Shown here: positions 21,498 to 32,463 of the stretch, one piece after another
Layout: every line of letters begins with the position of its first letter
Position numbering within the stretch: the stretch's first letter is position 1
NCBI GenBank assembly: GCA_022495995.1
Contig: JAFEMH010002516.1
Span: forward strand, 166,001-230,000
DNA length: 64,000 nt
Direction of reading: 5' to 3'
DNA from: Adenophora triphylla var. japonica
Taxonomy: Eukaryota > Streptophyta > Magnoliopsida > Asterales > Campanulaceae
Made by a program: the position numbers and the translations under genes
Notes under the pieces: model-generated
The model's input: the letters and a program-made list of their open reading frames with translations, nothing else
What the model was told of the DNA's origin: nothing
Databases searched by the model: none

Positions 21498-22262
21498 ATG
21501 GAGAAGCCCGTTAGATTGCAAAGGGGGAAAAGAGACCGCTTTCTGTCCGATCTTCAGTCTTGGGGGAGATACAACTTTCAATCTCACAAGGGGTTGCTTG
21601 ATTCTTCCTTCAAGATCAAGTCTTTATGGCATTTGAGGGATCTCCCGCCCGATTGGGACCTTTTGAGAGCAGCAGCAAAGTTTTGGGACGTCCGGAGACA
21701 CGTTTACTGCTTTTCCTACAATGAGATTGTCCCAATGCATGAAGACTTCCGAGCCTTGATTGGGGGTCCAGAAATTGAGGCTATATCGATTCCGTTGATC
21801 GAAGGCGTGCCGGTGGCGACAAAGCTTGCATCTTTTCTGCAGATTTCTCTGGAAGAAGCCGAGAGGATGATGATAGCCCCGGACAGGATTGACCTTCGAT
21901 ATCCTGGGCAGGTTTGGGTCTCTGGCTATGGCTGCGACCACGGTGGCTATGGATGCCTTTATCCTCTGCGTATTCTCTTCTCTGTTCACCGCTGAGTCCG
22001 TGGGGATCTGTCATGGTGGTCTCTTGGACATGGTCAGAGATTGCAGGGCTGGGAAGGACATTGTTCCACTGGTTTTGGGTGAGACCTTTCATGGCATTAA
22101 CAGGATGGCTAGGGGAGACCATTTCATGAGGTCCGGGGAGCCCTACTGCATCGACTTTATGGCTGCAGGAGAGGCTTGGGGCTTTGCTGTGGGCTTTGCC
22201 GACTCGGTGCCCTTGGGTGATTTCTCGGAGAGGTGCACCTCGACGCAGGACCGAGGAGTCGT
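21498..22262 (+). pseudogene. DUF7745/PMD-like protein, second antisense gene of the Tat-like element, broken
   Basis: From ATG 21498 (MEKPVRLQRG) the protein has SLWHLRDLPPDWDLLRAAAKFWD, then YCFSYNEIVPMHEDFRALIG, the pattern of plant transposon-borne proteins in which a W-x-FWD segment is followed by a short beta-rich stretch ending in ALIG. A frameshift near 21900 moves the frame; the C-terminal half continues as AMAATTVAMDAFILCVFSS and IVPLVLGETFHGINRMA. It ends abruptly near 22262-22285, where minus-strand pol coding begins, so its 3' end is missing. It lies in the same orientation as the PMD-like gene and antisense to pol. The family name is from motif memory; the relation to PMD is inference. 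Confidence 0.55.
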
Positions 22263-23102
22263 CATGCGCAAGACAGTGCCGCGAGGCGGGAGATGGTTGA
22301 GGTTGGCAAACCGCCGGCACTTGTCGCACGCTCGGACATGCCGAACACGATCTGTCTCCATGGAAATCCGAGTAACCCATTCTCGAGGATCACTTGCATC
22401 GTGGCTCTAGCATTCATATTGAGGACCGCAGGACCATTGTGGACTTCAGTCATCAACTCTTTGGCCCTTTCTTGAGTGACACATAAGAGGAGTGGTCCTT
22501 GATACCACTTCTTGTACAGGTTGCCTCCTAGAATGACATAATGGGAGGCCAACCTTTTCAGGGCTTGCAAGCTCTTGGCTTTGACACCTTCTTTTGGCCT
22601 ACCTTCTTCATCTCTGAAAGCTGACTCTCCATCTTTTAGAACTGGTAAATTTGATTGTACCACGGTTCCTTGATAGGCTCGGGTCCCGTGTCTACTTCAC
22701 AACGAAGTGGGCTTCTCTTCTACCCACTCTGAAGGGTTTTATGGCTTTTCCCTCGGGGATCTCTACCAGTGAGGCTAAAGTAGCGAGGGCATCTGTGAAT
22801 CTGTTCTTTTCCCTTGGCAAGTAGTGGAAAGTCACTTCTCTGAACTGTCCAGTCAACTCCTCCATATGGGCATGATACCGCTGAAGATTAGGGTCCACAG
22901 CCTTCCATTTGTTGGAGACCTGGTTGATGATCAGTGAGTCTCCATAAACTTCGAGCTCCTTGACATTCCTTTCTAGGCGCACTTTCTAAACCAAAGAATG
23001 CAGGCTTCGTACTCGGCGACATTGTTCGTGGCAGGGAAGTTCAGCTTGAGGGCTATGGGTGTATGCTCATCTTTCGGATCGACCAGTAGCATCCCTACGC
23101 CA
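22262..23102 (-). pseudogene. Tat-like pol 3' part: second RNase H domain and integrase zinc-binding domain
   Basis: Read leftward: GVGMLLVDPKDEH and NNVAEYEACI (about 22985-23100), then LEVYGDSLIINQVSNKW and FTDALATLASL (22982-22740), the additional archaeal-type RNase H that Tat elements carry after their normal RNase H. Next comes HYVILGGNLYKKWYQGPLL and EVHNGPA (about 22450-22560), and in a shifted frame HVRACDKCRRFANL (about 22310-22350): the H2C2 zinc finger of integrase. Catalytic integrase is missing; coding ends where the plus-strand gene begins. Stops and frameshifts at about 22982 and 22400 make it non-functional. The RT half is at 28265-29595, separated by an inserted element. Confidence 0.8.
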
Positions 23103-26100
23103 TGTAACGACCCTAACCCTAGGCACTAGTTTTAGTATACTATTATATGCTTTTAATATTATTGTTAATATTATGTGTTCATTCTATATCCTTGATTTCT
23201 TATATTAGGATGAGATAACTGAGAAATTAAATAAAGCATCTTGGGAGAAGTATAATAATAGAAATGAATAAAATAAATAAAATGTGGGTAGTTAGGCTTT
23301 TTGTGTGGAAATTGGTGAAAGCCTTAGTTATTTGGGGATGGGGGGCCATGCCCTCCCCTTGAATTCCTCATCCTTTTTCCTTTTTGTCAACTCCTCCCCA
23401 TACTTCCTCTATCCTTCCCCATACTCCTCCCATACTCCATCCTCCTCATTCTTTCTCCTTCATTTTCTTCTTCTTCCTTCTCCAAAAATCCATGGAAGCT
23501 TTACTTTGAAAGCCTTGCTTTCCAAATTCCTACTAAGTGCAATTCTTCTCCAATTGGCAATCCGGGTGTACTTTTAAGTTTGGGACAACTAGGGGAATTT
23601 ATCAAGCTAAGAAGATCATCATTTCATCCTAAAATTCTAAGGTAAGTTATTATGACTTCCTTCTAAATATTGCTCACTTTATGTGTTAATGAATATTTTG
23701 TGAAAAGAAAATGATTGTGATATTTTTGAATAAGGTTATTTGAGTAAAATAGGTTAATTAAAGATGAATTGATTTTTAGTATGAAATGGGGGTTTAAGTT
23801 GGAAGAATGAGGGTATAAGGAATGTAAAAGGCTAATGACTTTAATGGAGTTCTTGTATGTAGTTATGTTCATCTTACTTTGATTTGGGAGATGTAAGGAG
23901 TTTATCTCATTTGGGTAGAAAGAAGTAGAAAAAGGACTTGTTATACTTTTAATGTTGTGAGTTATTATGATCTTTCCTCCTATTTAATGTTCATGAACTA
24001 TTGGGTGTTGTTATTTTATTATAATGTTTAATTGATGCTTAGGAAACCTTCTTGGAGTTGATAAATGGGGTAATGGTAAAGAATGATGTGGTTTAAGGAA
24101 GTTATCAAGAGTGTAAGAAATGGGTGGAGTTAGTTTTAGAAGATTGAACTTGAAATGTGTTAGTGAAATGGGTTGAAAATCTTGTGGTAAATAATTTATG
24201 TTTATAGTATTTTGGGGTGTAAATGACTTAGAATGAGGTTTGTAAAGTTAGAAAATCCTTTTGGTGTTTATAAAAATAAGAAAGATTTAAAAAGGGAAAA
24301 AGAATATATTTGAAAGGGGTTAGTGAGCTGAGAAAGGGCCAGGAATTCATCTTGGGCGGTCGCCCATGGGGGCTTGTGCGGCCGCCCATCTCATCAGCCT
24401 TTGGGACTTCAACATTTTTCATCTTGGGCGGTCGCCCATGATGCCTTGGGCGGTCGCCCATGTTGGCAGAAGTTTATTCAGTTTCCTTTCTTGCTGATTT
24501 TCACCAATAACCTCGCGGCATGAATCCCAACCATTATAAAGTAGTGGAACCAAATCTACCTCGGATATGAATTAATCCTTTTTAACCTAAGTTAAGGTAA
24601 AATACCTTGGCTAGGCCATGATGTCTTATTTGATCAAAATGGAATTGTAGAAGTAGTTTAAATATTGTTCGGGAAATGGTTGATAAGCTTGAATTGTAAC
24701 TTCACCAAAGTGGTTCAAACTTGGGAAGTAGATCTTGAACCTCTATTAAGGCTAATTGAGGTTGTGTAATGACTATGTAGGAATGATTGATGATACATAG
24801 TGGCCTTACTTGCCCCATACCCTTGGAGATTAATTTGAATAGTGTAGAAACTATAAGTTACATTATTACGTTAGTTGAGAACGTATATGTATTACATCGT
24901 CGTACTGTATTCCCAGTGTGGATTATTGGGCATATTGTTATGTTTTATCCCAATTGTGGATTATCTGCATGTTGATATTATTGTATCCCGAGTGGGGATT
25001 AATTGGTACATTGTTATGCTACATCCCAAGTGTGGATTATTTGATATATGGTTGTATTGTATCCCGGTTGTGGATTATCTGGCATGTTGATTATATTGTA
25101 TCCCGGTGTGGATTATGTGGTTATATGGATACCTTATTTGAATTTATATTCGTTAATGGTATTATGCATAGTGTATTAAATAAATGTTGCACTATGGTAT
25201 TGATTTAACATGAGTATAATTTACCATGTTGTTATATTATTATCCCTTTTGTGGATTTAATTCAAGTAACTATTATGTGCTTGGATATTACATGTGATCA
25301 GGGGGTATAATGGAATTCAATCAATTATTGATTTGTTCTATAAGTGATTGAAGGTTCATTATACCTGTGACCTCTCCCCTCTGTGGCCACAGAGTGGGTG
25401 TGCTAGCGACTGTATTGAGCCAGAAGCCTTACAGACCGCTGCGATTTGGTGATTAGGGGGAAAGCTTCTGTATTAAGCCAAAAGCCTTACAGATAGCGGC
25501 AATATTATATGATACTCTTATTAAAGGGGTCATATAGATATCTGATTTTCTTATATGGATCTCTGGAGTACGAGTCCTATAAGCGGTGAATGTGCATGGG
25601 GGCAATTCACCAAAGAGTGGAGTTTTACTCTCACGTTGTACGACTTATTGTTCAGACGGGAAAGGTAAAATGAGGTAACGTAAGGTGTTTACCGCTTTAA
25701 TAATGTGCTATGTGTAACCATGCTATGTGTTGCATCTTGTTTGGCATCTTGCTGCATTCATAATAGCTTATTGAGATTTATTCTCACCCCTTCCGTTTTT
25801 CTTGTTTTAGATTGTCTTTGAGACAGTGACTGAACCAGTGAGGCCGGGGAAATAGTTTGGACTCTGGCTTTTGGGACTTGTCAGGATAGGTATATGAGTA
25901 GGTTGTCGGGAGTCCTATTAAAGTATTACTCTTTTATAAATTGTATAGAAAACTCTTTTGTTAAACAATGTTAATTTGGGTTTTCAATGTAATTAATCAA
26001 GTTATAGTTAGTAGAATATTTGTTTAAATTCCTCCGAGTGGAGATATTATCAGTTGATTTTATTTCGAAAGTTTAAGAATTGGTTTTCTTTTAAAGTGAA

Positions 26101-26190
26101 ATAAAAGTTTTAAAAATTTAAGATGGGTTTTCTTAGTTTGAGCTCCTCAAGCTCGGGACACGCGTTAGGTTCCGGGTTGGGGTTCTCACA
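23103..26190 (+). repeat. 5' LTR of the plus-strand Del-like element
   Basis: 3,088 bp, beginning TGTAACGACCCTAACCC and ending GGGTTCTCACA. It is the same family as the LTRs at 2487 and 8641 but clearly diverged. Degenerate units of about 40-45 bases (GTGGATTAT...TGTTAT...ATCCC) fill about 24890-25140 downstream of the TATA box. Confidence 0.88.
24351..24541 (+). promoter_or_regulatory. Promoter module: four GC dyads plus TATA box
   Basis: Units CTTGGGCGGTCGCCCATG at 24351, 24423 and 24445, with a variant (GTGCGGCCGCCCATC) at 24373, are followed about 70 bases later by TATAAAG (24535-24541). The spacing matches the minus-strand copies at 3915-4174 and 10067-10323. Confidence 0.7.
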
Positions 26191-26192
26191 GT

Positions 26193-26204
26193 TGGTATCA
26201 GAGC
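26193..26204 (+). other. Primer-binding site, tRNA-iMet
   Basis: TGGTATCAGAGC two bases after the LTR end, as in the sister element. Confidence 0.9.
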
Positions 26205-28264
26205 TTAGTTTAGAGGTCAAGGGTAGATGTCTAAACTAAGGGGGAGTGTGTGGTAATTGACGCCGAGTGTTTAGTGCAGGAGGTTGTTCTAATGGCTGGA
26301 AACAATGATGACCAGCGAAAGGTTCTAGAAAATGAAGAATGTTTAAATTGTAGCCTCATAGTCATGGTATTTTAGTAATGAATTCAAATGGTCTTGGTTT
26401 GAATATGGGAAATGTTGCAGGTGGGTTGGTGCATTTTACTTGGGTTGAAATTTGTTAAATTAGTTGAGATGTGGTATAGTGAAGTTTTAGTATAGTATTG
26501 ATGTTAAGAAAAATGATTTAAGTATGTGGTATTGTTTAGGGTTCCTTTTAATGAAGTTGGCTAAGTTGTAAAGTTGTTGTTATAGATGTTGTACGATGCT
26601 ATTATTATCGTATAAATGATTATTAATAAGTTTGACAATTTGTTTGGCTGTTGAAATAATAAAAGAGGGGTTTGGAAATGAGTAGAGTGATGGTTTGATA
26701 AAATATAGGTTAGTAATTGAAAAGAGTATTATAAAGGTTAATATATGGTGGAGAGAGTATTGTTGGGTGGCTTGTGATGTGTGAAAATAATGAAAATAGC
26801 TTAGGTAGTGGGTGAATGAATATGGCGAATAGTGATAATAAGATATGGGTTAATGTGGAAAGATAGAGTAATAGGGTTATATGGCTTGGAGAAGGTATGT
26901 GGTATCATTTGAGAACCTTATAATTAAAGTTGACTCAATGGTATAGTTGTTGTTGAATTATGGTCATATATGGTATATGATGTATTAGGTGATATACATA
27001 GTGGTTGTAATGGTTAGCCAATTAATAGGGCTTTGGAAATAAGCAGGAAATGGTGGTTTTGGAATGAATGTGGTAAGGTTGATATTCAAAGTGATTGGGA
27101 ATTCTGTATCCATTTTAGTTAAGTTAGAATGATCATGAAAGGATGTGAAGAAAGATTTAGTAATAGCAATATTGACTAGGGTAAAATGGTGTTGTAAAGT
27201 GAAGGTCTAAAGGTCGAGTATGTGTTTCGGATATAGGAGAGATAGCTCCCTCAGAGGTCACTAGAGGTATATTACCTGTCTCAGAAGTTAGGGGTCATAT
27301 TTTATAGATCCCGTTTCATATTATGTTTGGCATCACATTTTGCTTCTATGTGGCATACATTGCTTGATATTTGTTTTATTGTTAGAGGATTCTGCTCTTA
27401 TGAGAGAGTACCTCGAATTTCCTTTGGTTTACCACGGTGGTGATGTGATTATAGCTGGGCATGTATTGCCAGTTGATTTGGTATGATTACCGATTTGTAA
27501 TTATGAAATATACTTGACCTGGAGGGTTAAGTAGTTGTTGTGCATTGGTAGACTATCATAAGAAGTGAGTCTCCTTTTCTATACCTAATTTTATTATATT
27601 GGTATTTGATACAGATAAACCTTAGGTGTAATCTTGTTATGTAAGCATTAAAGGCAGAAAGTTTTGGTTAAAAGTGTAAAGGATATTTGGTATGTGTTAG
27701 ACTTGGATAAGAAGTCTTTCCGAAAATTTTACGTGCTAGTTGTGAGTAGATGGTAATTGTGTTTCCATAAAAGTATCTCATGTGTTGATTCTAAGTATGA
27801 TAATCAGAATTTTAATCCTTATTTTGATGGCTTTATGGTAATTAGGATGGATGGTCTCTTTGTTAATTAAAGTTCCGGGAAGATCATGAAAATCATTTGA
27901 GAGTTGGGTTAATGATTCCTTGTGAGGAGTCCTTGTATGCAAAGTTTAGCTAGTGTGAGTTGGCTTGAGAGGATTCCAAATTTTGGGTTCTATAGTCTCA
28001 AACTCTGATGTTACCATGGATCTTATGAGGATTGAGTCCGTGATCTTTGGGCTGGTAAGTACTATCGAAGGAATTTTTAGGGAATTCTTGAGAATTGTAA
28101 AATCATTGATTTAGTTAACACTAAAGAATATATAAATGGTGTAGGATGTAATAAGGATAAATCATATTGATAGAGATGGAGATTAGATTGGCTATAGATC
28201 TGATCCTTACCTTACCTAATGGATGTGAGGACCTTGTGAATTTTAAGTGCGTATTAAAGGAAGA
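26205..28264 (+). other. Decayed interior of the truncated Del-like element
   Basis: Only the first 27 gag codons (from 26292) are readable; the capsid and zinc-knuckle parts are gone. From about 27240 on, it aligns with the decayed pol of the minus-strand sister element. No ORF of interest. Confidence 0.7.
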
Positions 28265-29595
28265 TTAGGTTGTGATATTATCGAAGATATACTTGATGGG
28301 GTCCATTTTTGAGACCAAATTCACAGGGTGGGCTTGCATATAATGCTTCAACTTGCCGACTACCCAGACCAGTCCTGCACAAGTCTTTTCACATGCGGAG
28401 TAATTGAGCTCACTTTCCTGCAGCTTTCGGCTGACAAAGTAAATGGCATTCTCTACCTGAGAGTCCTTTTTCTCCTGAGCAAGCATAGCCCCAACTGCCG
28501 TATCAGTGACAGTGAGATAGAGCAGAAGAGGTTTCTGTCTATGTGGGGGGCATAGTACTGGAGGATGTACTAAGTATGCTTTGATCTGGTCAAAGGCATC
28601 CTGGAATTCCTCGGTCCACTCTGTATCTACATTCTTCTTCATGAGCTTGAAGATGGGCTCGCATATAGTGGTCAAGCGGGTTGACGAAACGGCCGATATC
28701 TGCGGTTTACCCATAAAGCTATTGACTTCTATGCGGGTTTGAGGTGGCCTCATGTCCATAATGGCTTTGATCTTTCGGGGGTCGACTTCGATACCTCGCT
28801 CCGTGACCATATACCCAAACACTTTTCCCCTTGTCACTCCGAAGGTGCATTTAGCAGGGTTTAATCTCATGGAATGTTGTCTCAGCCTCTCAAAAAACTT
28901 TCGCAGGTCAACAAAGTGCTGCCCATCCTCGCCTTTGGAGTGGATTATCATGTCGTCTACGTGAGACCTCAATCTCCTTGTGGATCATGTCATGGAAAAG
29001 CGCGGTCAGCCCTTTGGTAAGTAGCCGGCGTTCTTGAGCCCAAATGGCATTACCGTATAGCAATAAGTTCCCACGGTGTGGTGAAGGGCTGTCTTTTCTT
29101 GGTCTTCTTCGGCCATCTTGATCTGGTTGTAGCACAGAAAGCCATCAACGAAGGATTTGACTTCGTAGTTAGCAGTGGAGTCCACTAGGATGTCTATGTT
29201 TGGCAAGGGGTAATCATCTTTGGGGCTGGCCTTGTTCAGATCCCTGAAATCCACACAGCAGTGCACCTTCCCATTGGCCTTGGTGACGGTCACAATATTG
29301 GACAACCATGTCGGGTATTCGATGACTCTGATGAATCCTACCCGCAGTAGCTTCTCAATTTCTTCTTTGACCTGTAGAGACCACTCTGGCTTGATTTTCC
29401 TCAATTTACGCTGCGGCTTAGCATCTGGTGCTAGAGGGATTCTGTGCTCCACTATTGAACTGTCTAGCCCCGGCATATCCTTGTACGACCACGCAAAGAC
29501 GTCCATGTATTCTCTGAGCAGATCAACCAGTCTGTCCCGTTCAACCCCCTGGAAGAAGTTTCCGATTTGTGTCTCTTTAGGTTCCTCGACAGTAC
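28265..29595 (-). pseudogene. Tat-like reverse transcriptase and first RNase H
   Basis: From the right: EEPKETQIGNFF (just inside 29595), MDVFAWSYKDMPGLD (29506), EEIEKLLRVGFIRV, FRDLNKASPKDDYPLPNID and MPFGLKNAG, then the polymerase active-site strand and HSKGEDGQH, LNPAKCTFGV, and the RNase H with YFVSRKLQESELNYSACEK ending at KYIFDN near 28276. The YVDD catalytic box is present but one extra C (GTCTCACGTAGACGAC, about 28955-28970) throws it out of frame, and a deletion after NAG causes another frameshift. The N-terminal part of pol ends at the Athila-like LTR at 29596. Its C-terminal continuation is at 22262-23102. Confidence 0.88.
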
Positions 29596-31165
29596 TGTTC
29601 GGTCGAAACCTAACGGTTTATTTTATATCCGCAAGCGCACGGGCTATTGTAATATAGCGGGTGCAAGTACGAGTCGATCCCACAGAGACAGGGTTTACTT
29701 AAGGGATATTTTTGTCTTTTAGAAAATATAGAAAGGATTGGGGGGGTAGATAAAATTTGTTTTTAGAATAATAGAGAGATCATAAACAGAAAATACTTTT
29801 AATTTAAATCTTATAAAACGAAGCATTCTTGGGATTGGAAATCATACACATATTCTTATTCATCAAATTGTCATTGTCTTAGAAATAAAAGGTTTTCATA
29901 AAAAGCAAGGATGGTATGTTAGGCCTACGCTATTTCGGGCTAGGACAATAGCGTTTGTATTCTTCACTAATTATGTCCTAACTGTTTGAGAAATCCGTTT
30001 ATGTTTGCCCCGCCCTGTCACAAACGGGCATTCCGGCTTATCTCTAGCTGACCATAATTAGTAAGAATCCATTAAGGACGGAAGTCAACATACTTTCCAT
30101 TAAAGGAACATCCCTAGGCCATTGAACTACTCTCGTGATCAATAAACCTAGTTTCTTTATATGGTTCCGTCAATTGAGATTCTCCGCTAGGTACTTCTCT
30201 CAATTGACTGAATCATACAAATTGGATATCGCCAATAAGTAAGGCATTTAGAGAATAATATAAAGAGATTGTTTTAGATGAAGAAAGAAGACAAGACTAA
30301 TCATTTTTAGATGATGAATAAGCATGCTTTTGAGTTTCCAACCCCAAGAATATGGGGGATTACTCACAAGCCATTTATAATATATAAGCAATTAAAATAA
30401 GAGATTGAGTAAGAAAGACTTATGATGAACAAATGTGGAAATAATGCTTCACTTTTATTGCTCTTCTTCCAAAGTGACTTCAAGAACAAAATAATGACTT
30501 GATCTTCAAATCTCCTTAGAAATTGTTATCACAAGTATTTGTGTTTTCTATCTATCTAATATCAGTAGTTTCTCTCTAATAATTCGTGTCTTAGATCGAT
30601 CACTAGGGTCCTATTTATAAAAGGAGGGAACTCTTCAATCGGGTGCAACCAAAAGGTGCCTTTACGTCTGCAGTCGCGTTTTGCACGGCCGCGTCAAGGA
30701 AGTTGCACGGCCGTGTGACCCTTGGCGCCAGATTTGAATTTAAGTCTTGACACTTCGCACGGCCGCTCCTATATAAGGCCGCACGGCCGCTCCATAAGAT
30801 GACACGGGCGCTCCCTCTTCAAGACACCGGCCACTCTATAATTGAGGGCCAAAAATGGCCTGAAAAAGGCCAAGTGCACGGCCGCTCCATCTTTGCTGCA
30901 CGGCCGCTCTGTCTGAATTTTAACTTTGTGTGCTTGATTTGGTTGGTGCTCTCCCAAGTCTTTTGCCTTGAAGTGTCCAAGTATCCTTTTGATAAAAATG
31001 AACCTAAAATCTGTCTTAAAAAGCAAGAAAAATACCAAAAGCGTAAAATCTAGAAAATAAGGAAAAGGAACTAAAAAGTATATGAAATAAAATGAGAAAT
31101 GATGATTTATGCAATAACAAGTATATAAAAATAAGGATAAATGACTATATAATAGTCACTTATCA
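29596..31165 (-). repeat. 3' LTR of the Athila-like element
   Basis: Plus-strand ends TGTTCGGTCGAAACC ... GTCACTTATCA. It holds the GC-word array at 30683-30907 and a minus-strand TATA box at 30611-30619. Confidence 0.9.
30611..30907 (-). promoter_or_regulatory. Athila-like LTR promoter: TATA box and GCACGGCCGC array
   Basis: GCACGGCCGC or GCACGGCCGTG at 30683, 30705, 30757, 30781, 30876 and 30898, plus the variant CACGGGCGCTCC near 30803. Downstream on the minus strand lies TATAAATAG (30611-30619). The other LTR has the same layout (about 38160-38460) with some words mutated (GCACCCGCCGC, GCACGACCGTG). Confidence 0.7.
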
Positions 31166-32463
31166 AACTCCCCACACTTAAACCTTTGCTTGTCCCCAAG
31201 CAAACTTAGAATGAAATATGGAGAGGGAGAAAAATATGATTGATCCCTCAGAAATAAAGTAGCAAGCCCTTGAATGCCTAGTAGATAATGCCTTTTATCT
31301 ATCTAATCATATTTTGAATACCTTTAAAAATTTATTTTAGGAAGAAATATTTTAGGGATATTTTAAAGAGATAAAATGCAAGACAATAACCTAGTATAGC
31401 ATATATAGAATTTTGACCAAGTAAAGCATGCTAGAAGGAAGAATCTTCTTGGTAGGAAAAGCTATCACTTTTTAGAGTGATGATTTTTTTTTTTTTTAGA
31501 AAAGATGAATTTTATTTCTTTAAGATGTACAAGAGAAGGTATAGACATTTTATTCACAATTTAGAAGTTCCGAAGAATTGTATTACATTCTTGAATCACA
31601 AGGGTGAAGAATGGGTGATGGTAGTGGAAAAATCTCGTCAAAGTCAAACAAATTTATCTTATTTTTGTACGTGTTATATTTTTGCAAAAGACCTAAGTTA
31701 TTCTTGATCCTTTCAAGTAGGAGACATTGTGGTCGCGAGCCCCATGTTCCTAATACTTAGATCAAGAATACTTTTGGATATTATTTCCGTTTTGGCAAGG
31801 AAGCATCGTCGCAGCGAACGCCGTGCCCCGAGTTACTTAGGAGATAATAGGTTTCTTTTTGCTTTTAAGGTTTGGTGACCATTGTCACTCTTTTATTAAT
31901 AAGATAGAAGTGTTTTTCTTTGACTTGATTTGAAAATGGAAGGATGGAATTTATGAAAGGGTGTGATTCAAGGGATGCAAACAAAAAGGTGCTTCTAAAA
32001 AGGGAATAAATATCTAATAAAGATAAAAAATGTACAATCTTAAAAGAATATATTCAAAATTTGCATATATAACCAAGCATAAAAGAATTCCTTTCTAATC
32101 AAATGCATTTTCCTTGATGAGATTCTATATTGTGCTATACCAACTTATGAGGCTTTCAATTATTTCCTAAAAAGATCCCTTATACTTTTCCTTTTTATAG
32201 ATTTCTAAGTGTATAGAAAATATGAGAGGAAAGATAAAGGCATTTATACTAGGGCAAATGGCAAGCATAAAGATAATGATTTTTGATCATCATAGGGATT
32301 TTTTTTTTTTTTTTATATACTATTATACATGCATAAAAGAAAAAAAATGCAACTAAGTTAAAAAAGAAAAATTATACTAGAAAGCAGTTAAATCTATACT
32401 AGAAAGCGAGTAAATTTTAAAAACTAGAAAGCGAAAAATAAAGCGAAAAATAAAAGGATAGAT
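31166..32463 (-). other. 3' non-coding region and polypurine tract of the Athila-like element
   Basis: AT-rich, no protein ORF I can support. The element-strand tract AAGTGTGGGGAGTT at 31166-31179 directly precedes the LTR start TGATAAGTGAC. Two long T runs (about 31485 and 32288) are present. Confidence 0.65.

Larger units (their letters stand above)
23103..28264 (+). mobile_element. Truncated Del-like LTR retrotransposon, plus strand, inserted in Tat-like pol
   Basis: It has one 5' LTR (23103-26190), an iMet PBS (26193-26204), a gag start MAGNNDDQR at 26292 that hits a stop after 27 codons, and about 2 kb of decayed interior. The interior at about 27240-27480 and 28180-28230 is clearly homologous to the reverse complement of about 7200-7450 and 6420-6480 in the element at 2487-11334, so both belong to one family. 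No 3' LTR is present; homology ends near 28264. On either side, pol residues from KYIF (28276) to GVGM (23100) are missing, so a deletion accompanied or followed the insertion. Confidence 0.85.

Noticed and set aside
24875..25208. Tyr/Cys-rich ORFs suggesting a small secreted or membrane protein
   Set aside because: Products of LTR repeat units; three frames give equivalent peptides.
29220..29657. 145-residue plus-strand ORF opposite Tat-like RT
   Set aside because: Antisense shadow of pol; crosses the LTR boundary at 29596.
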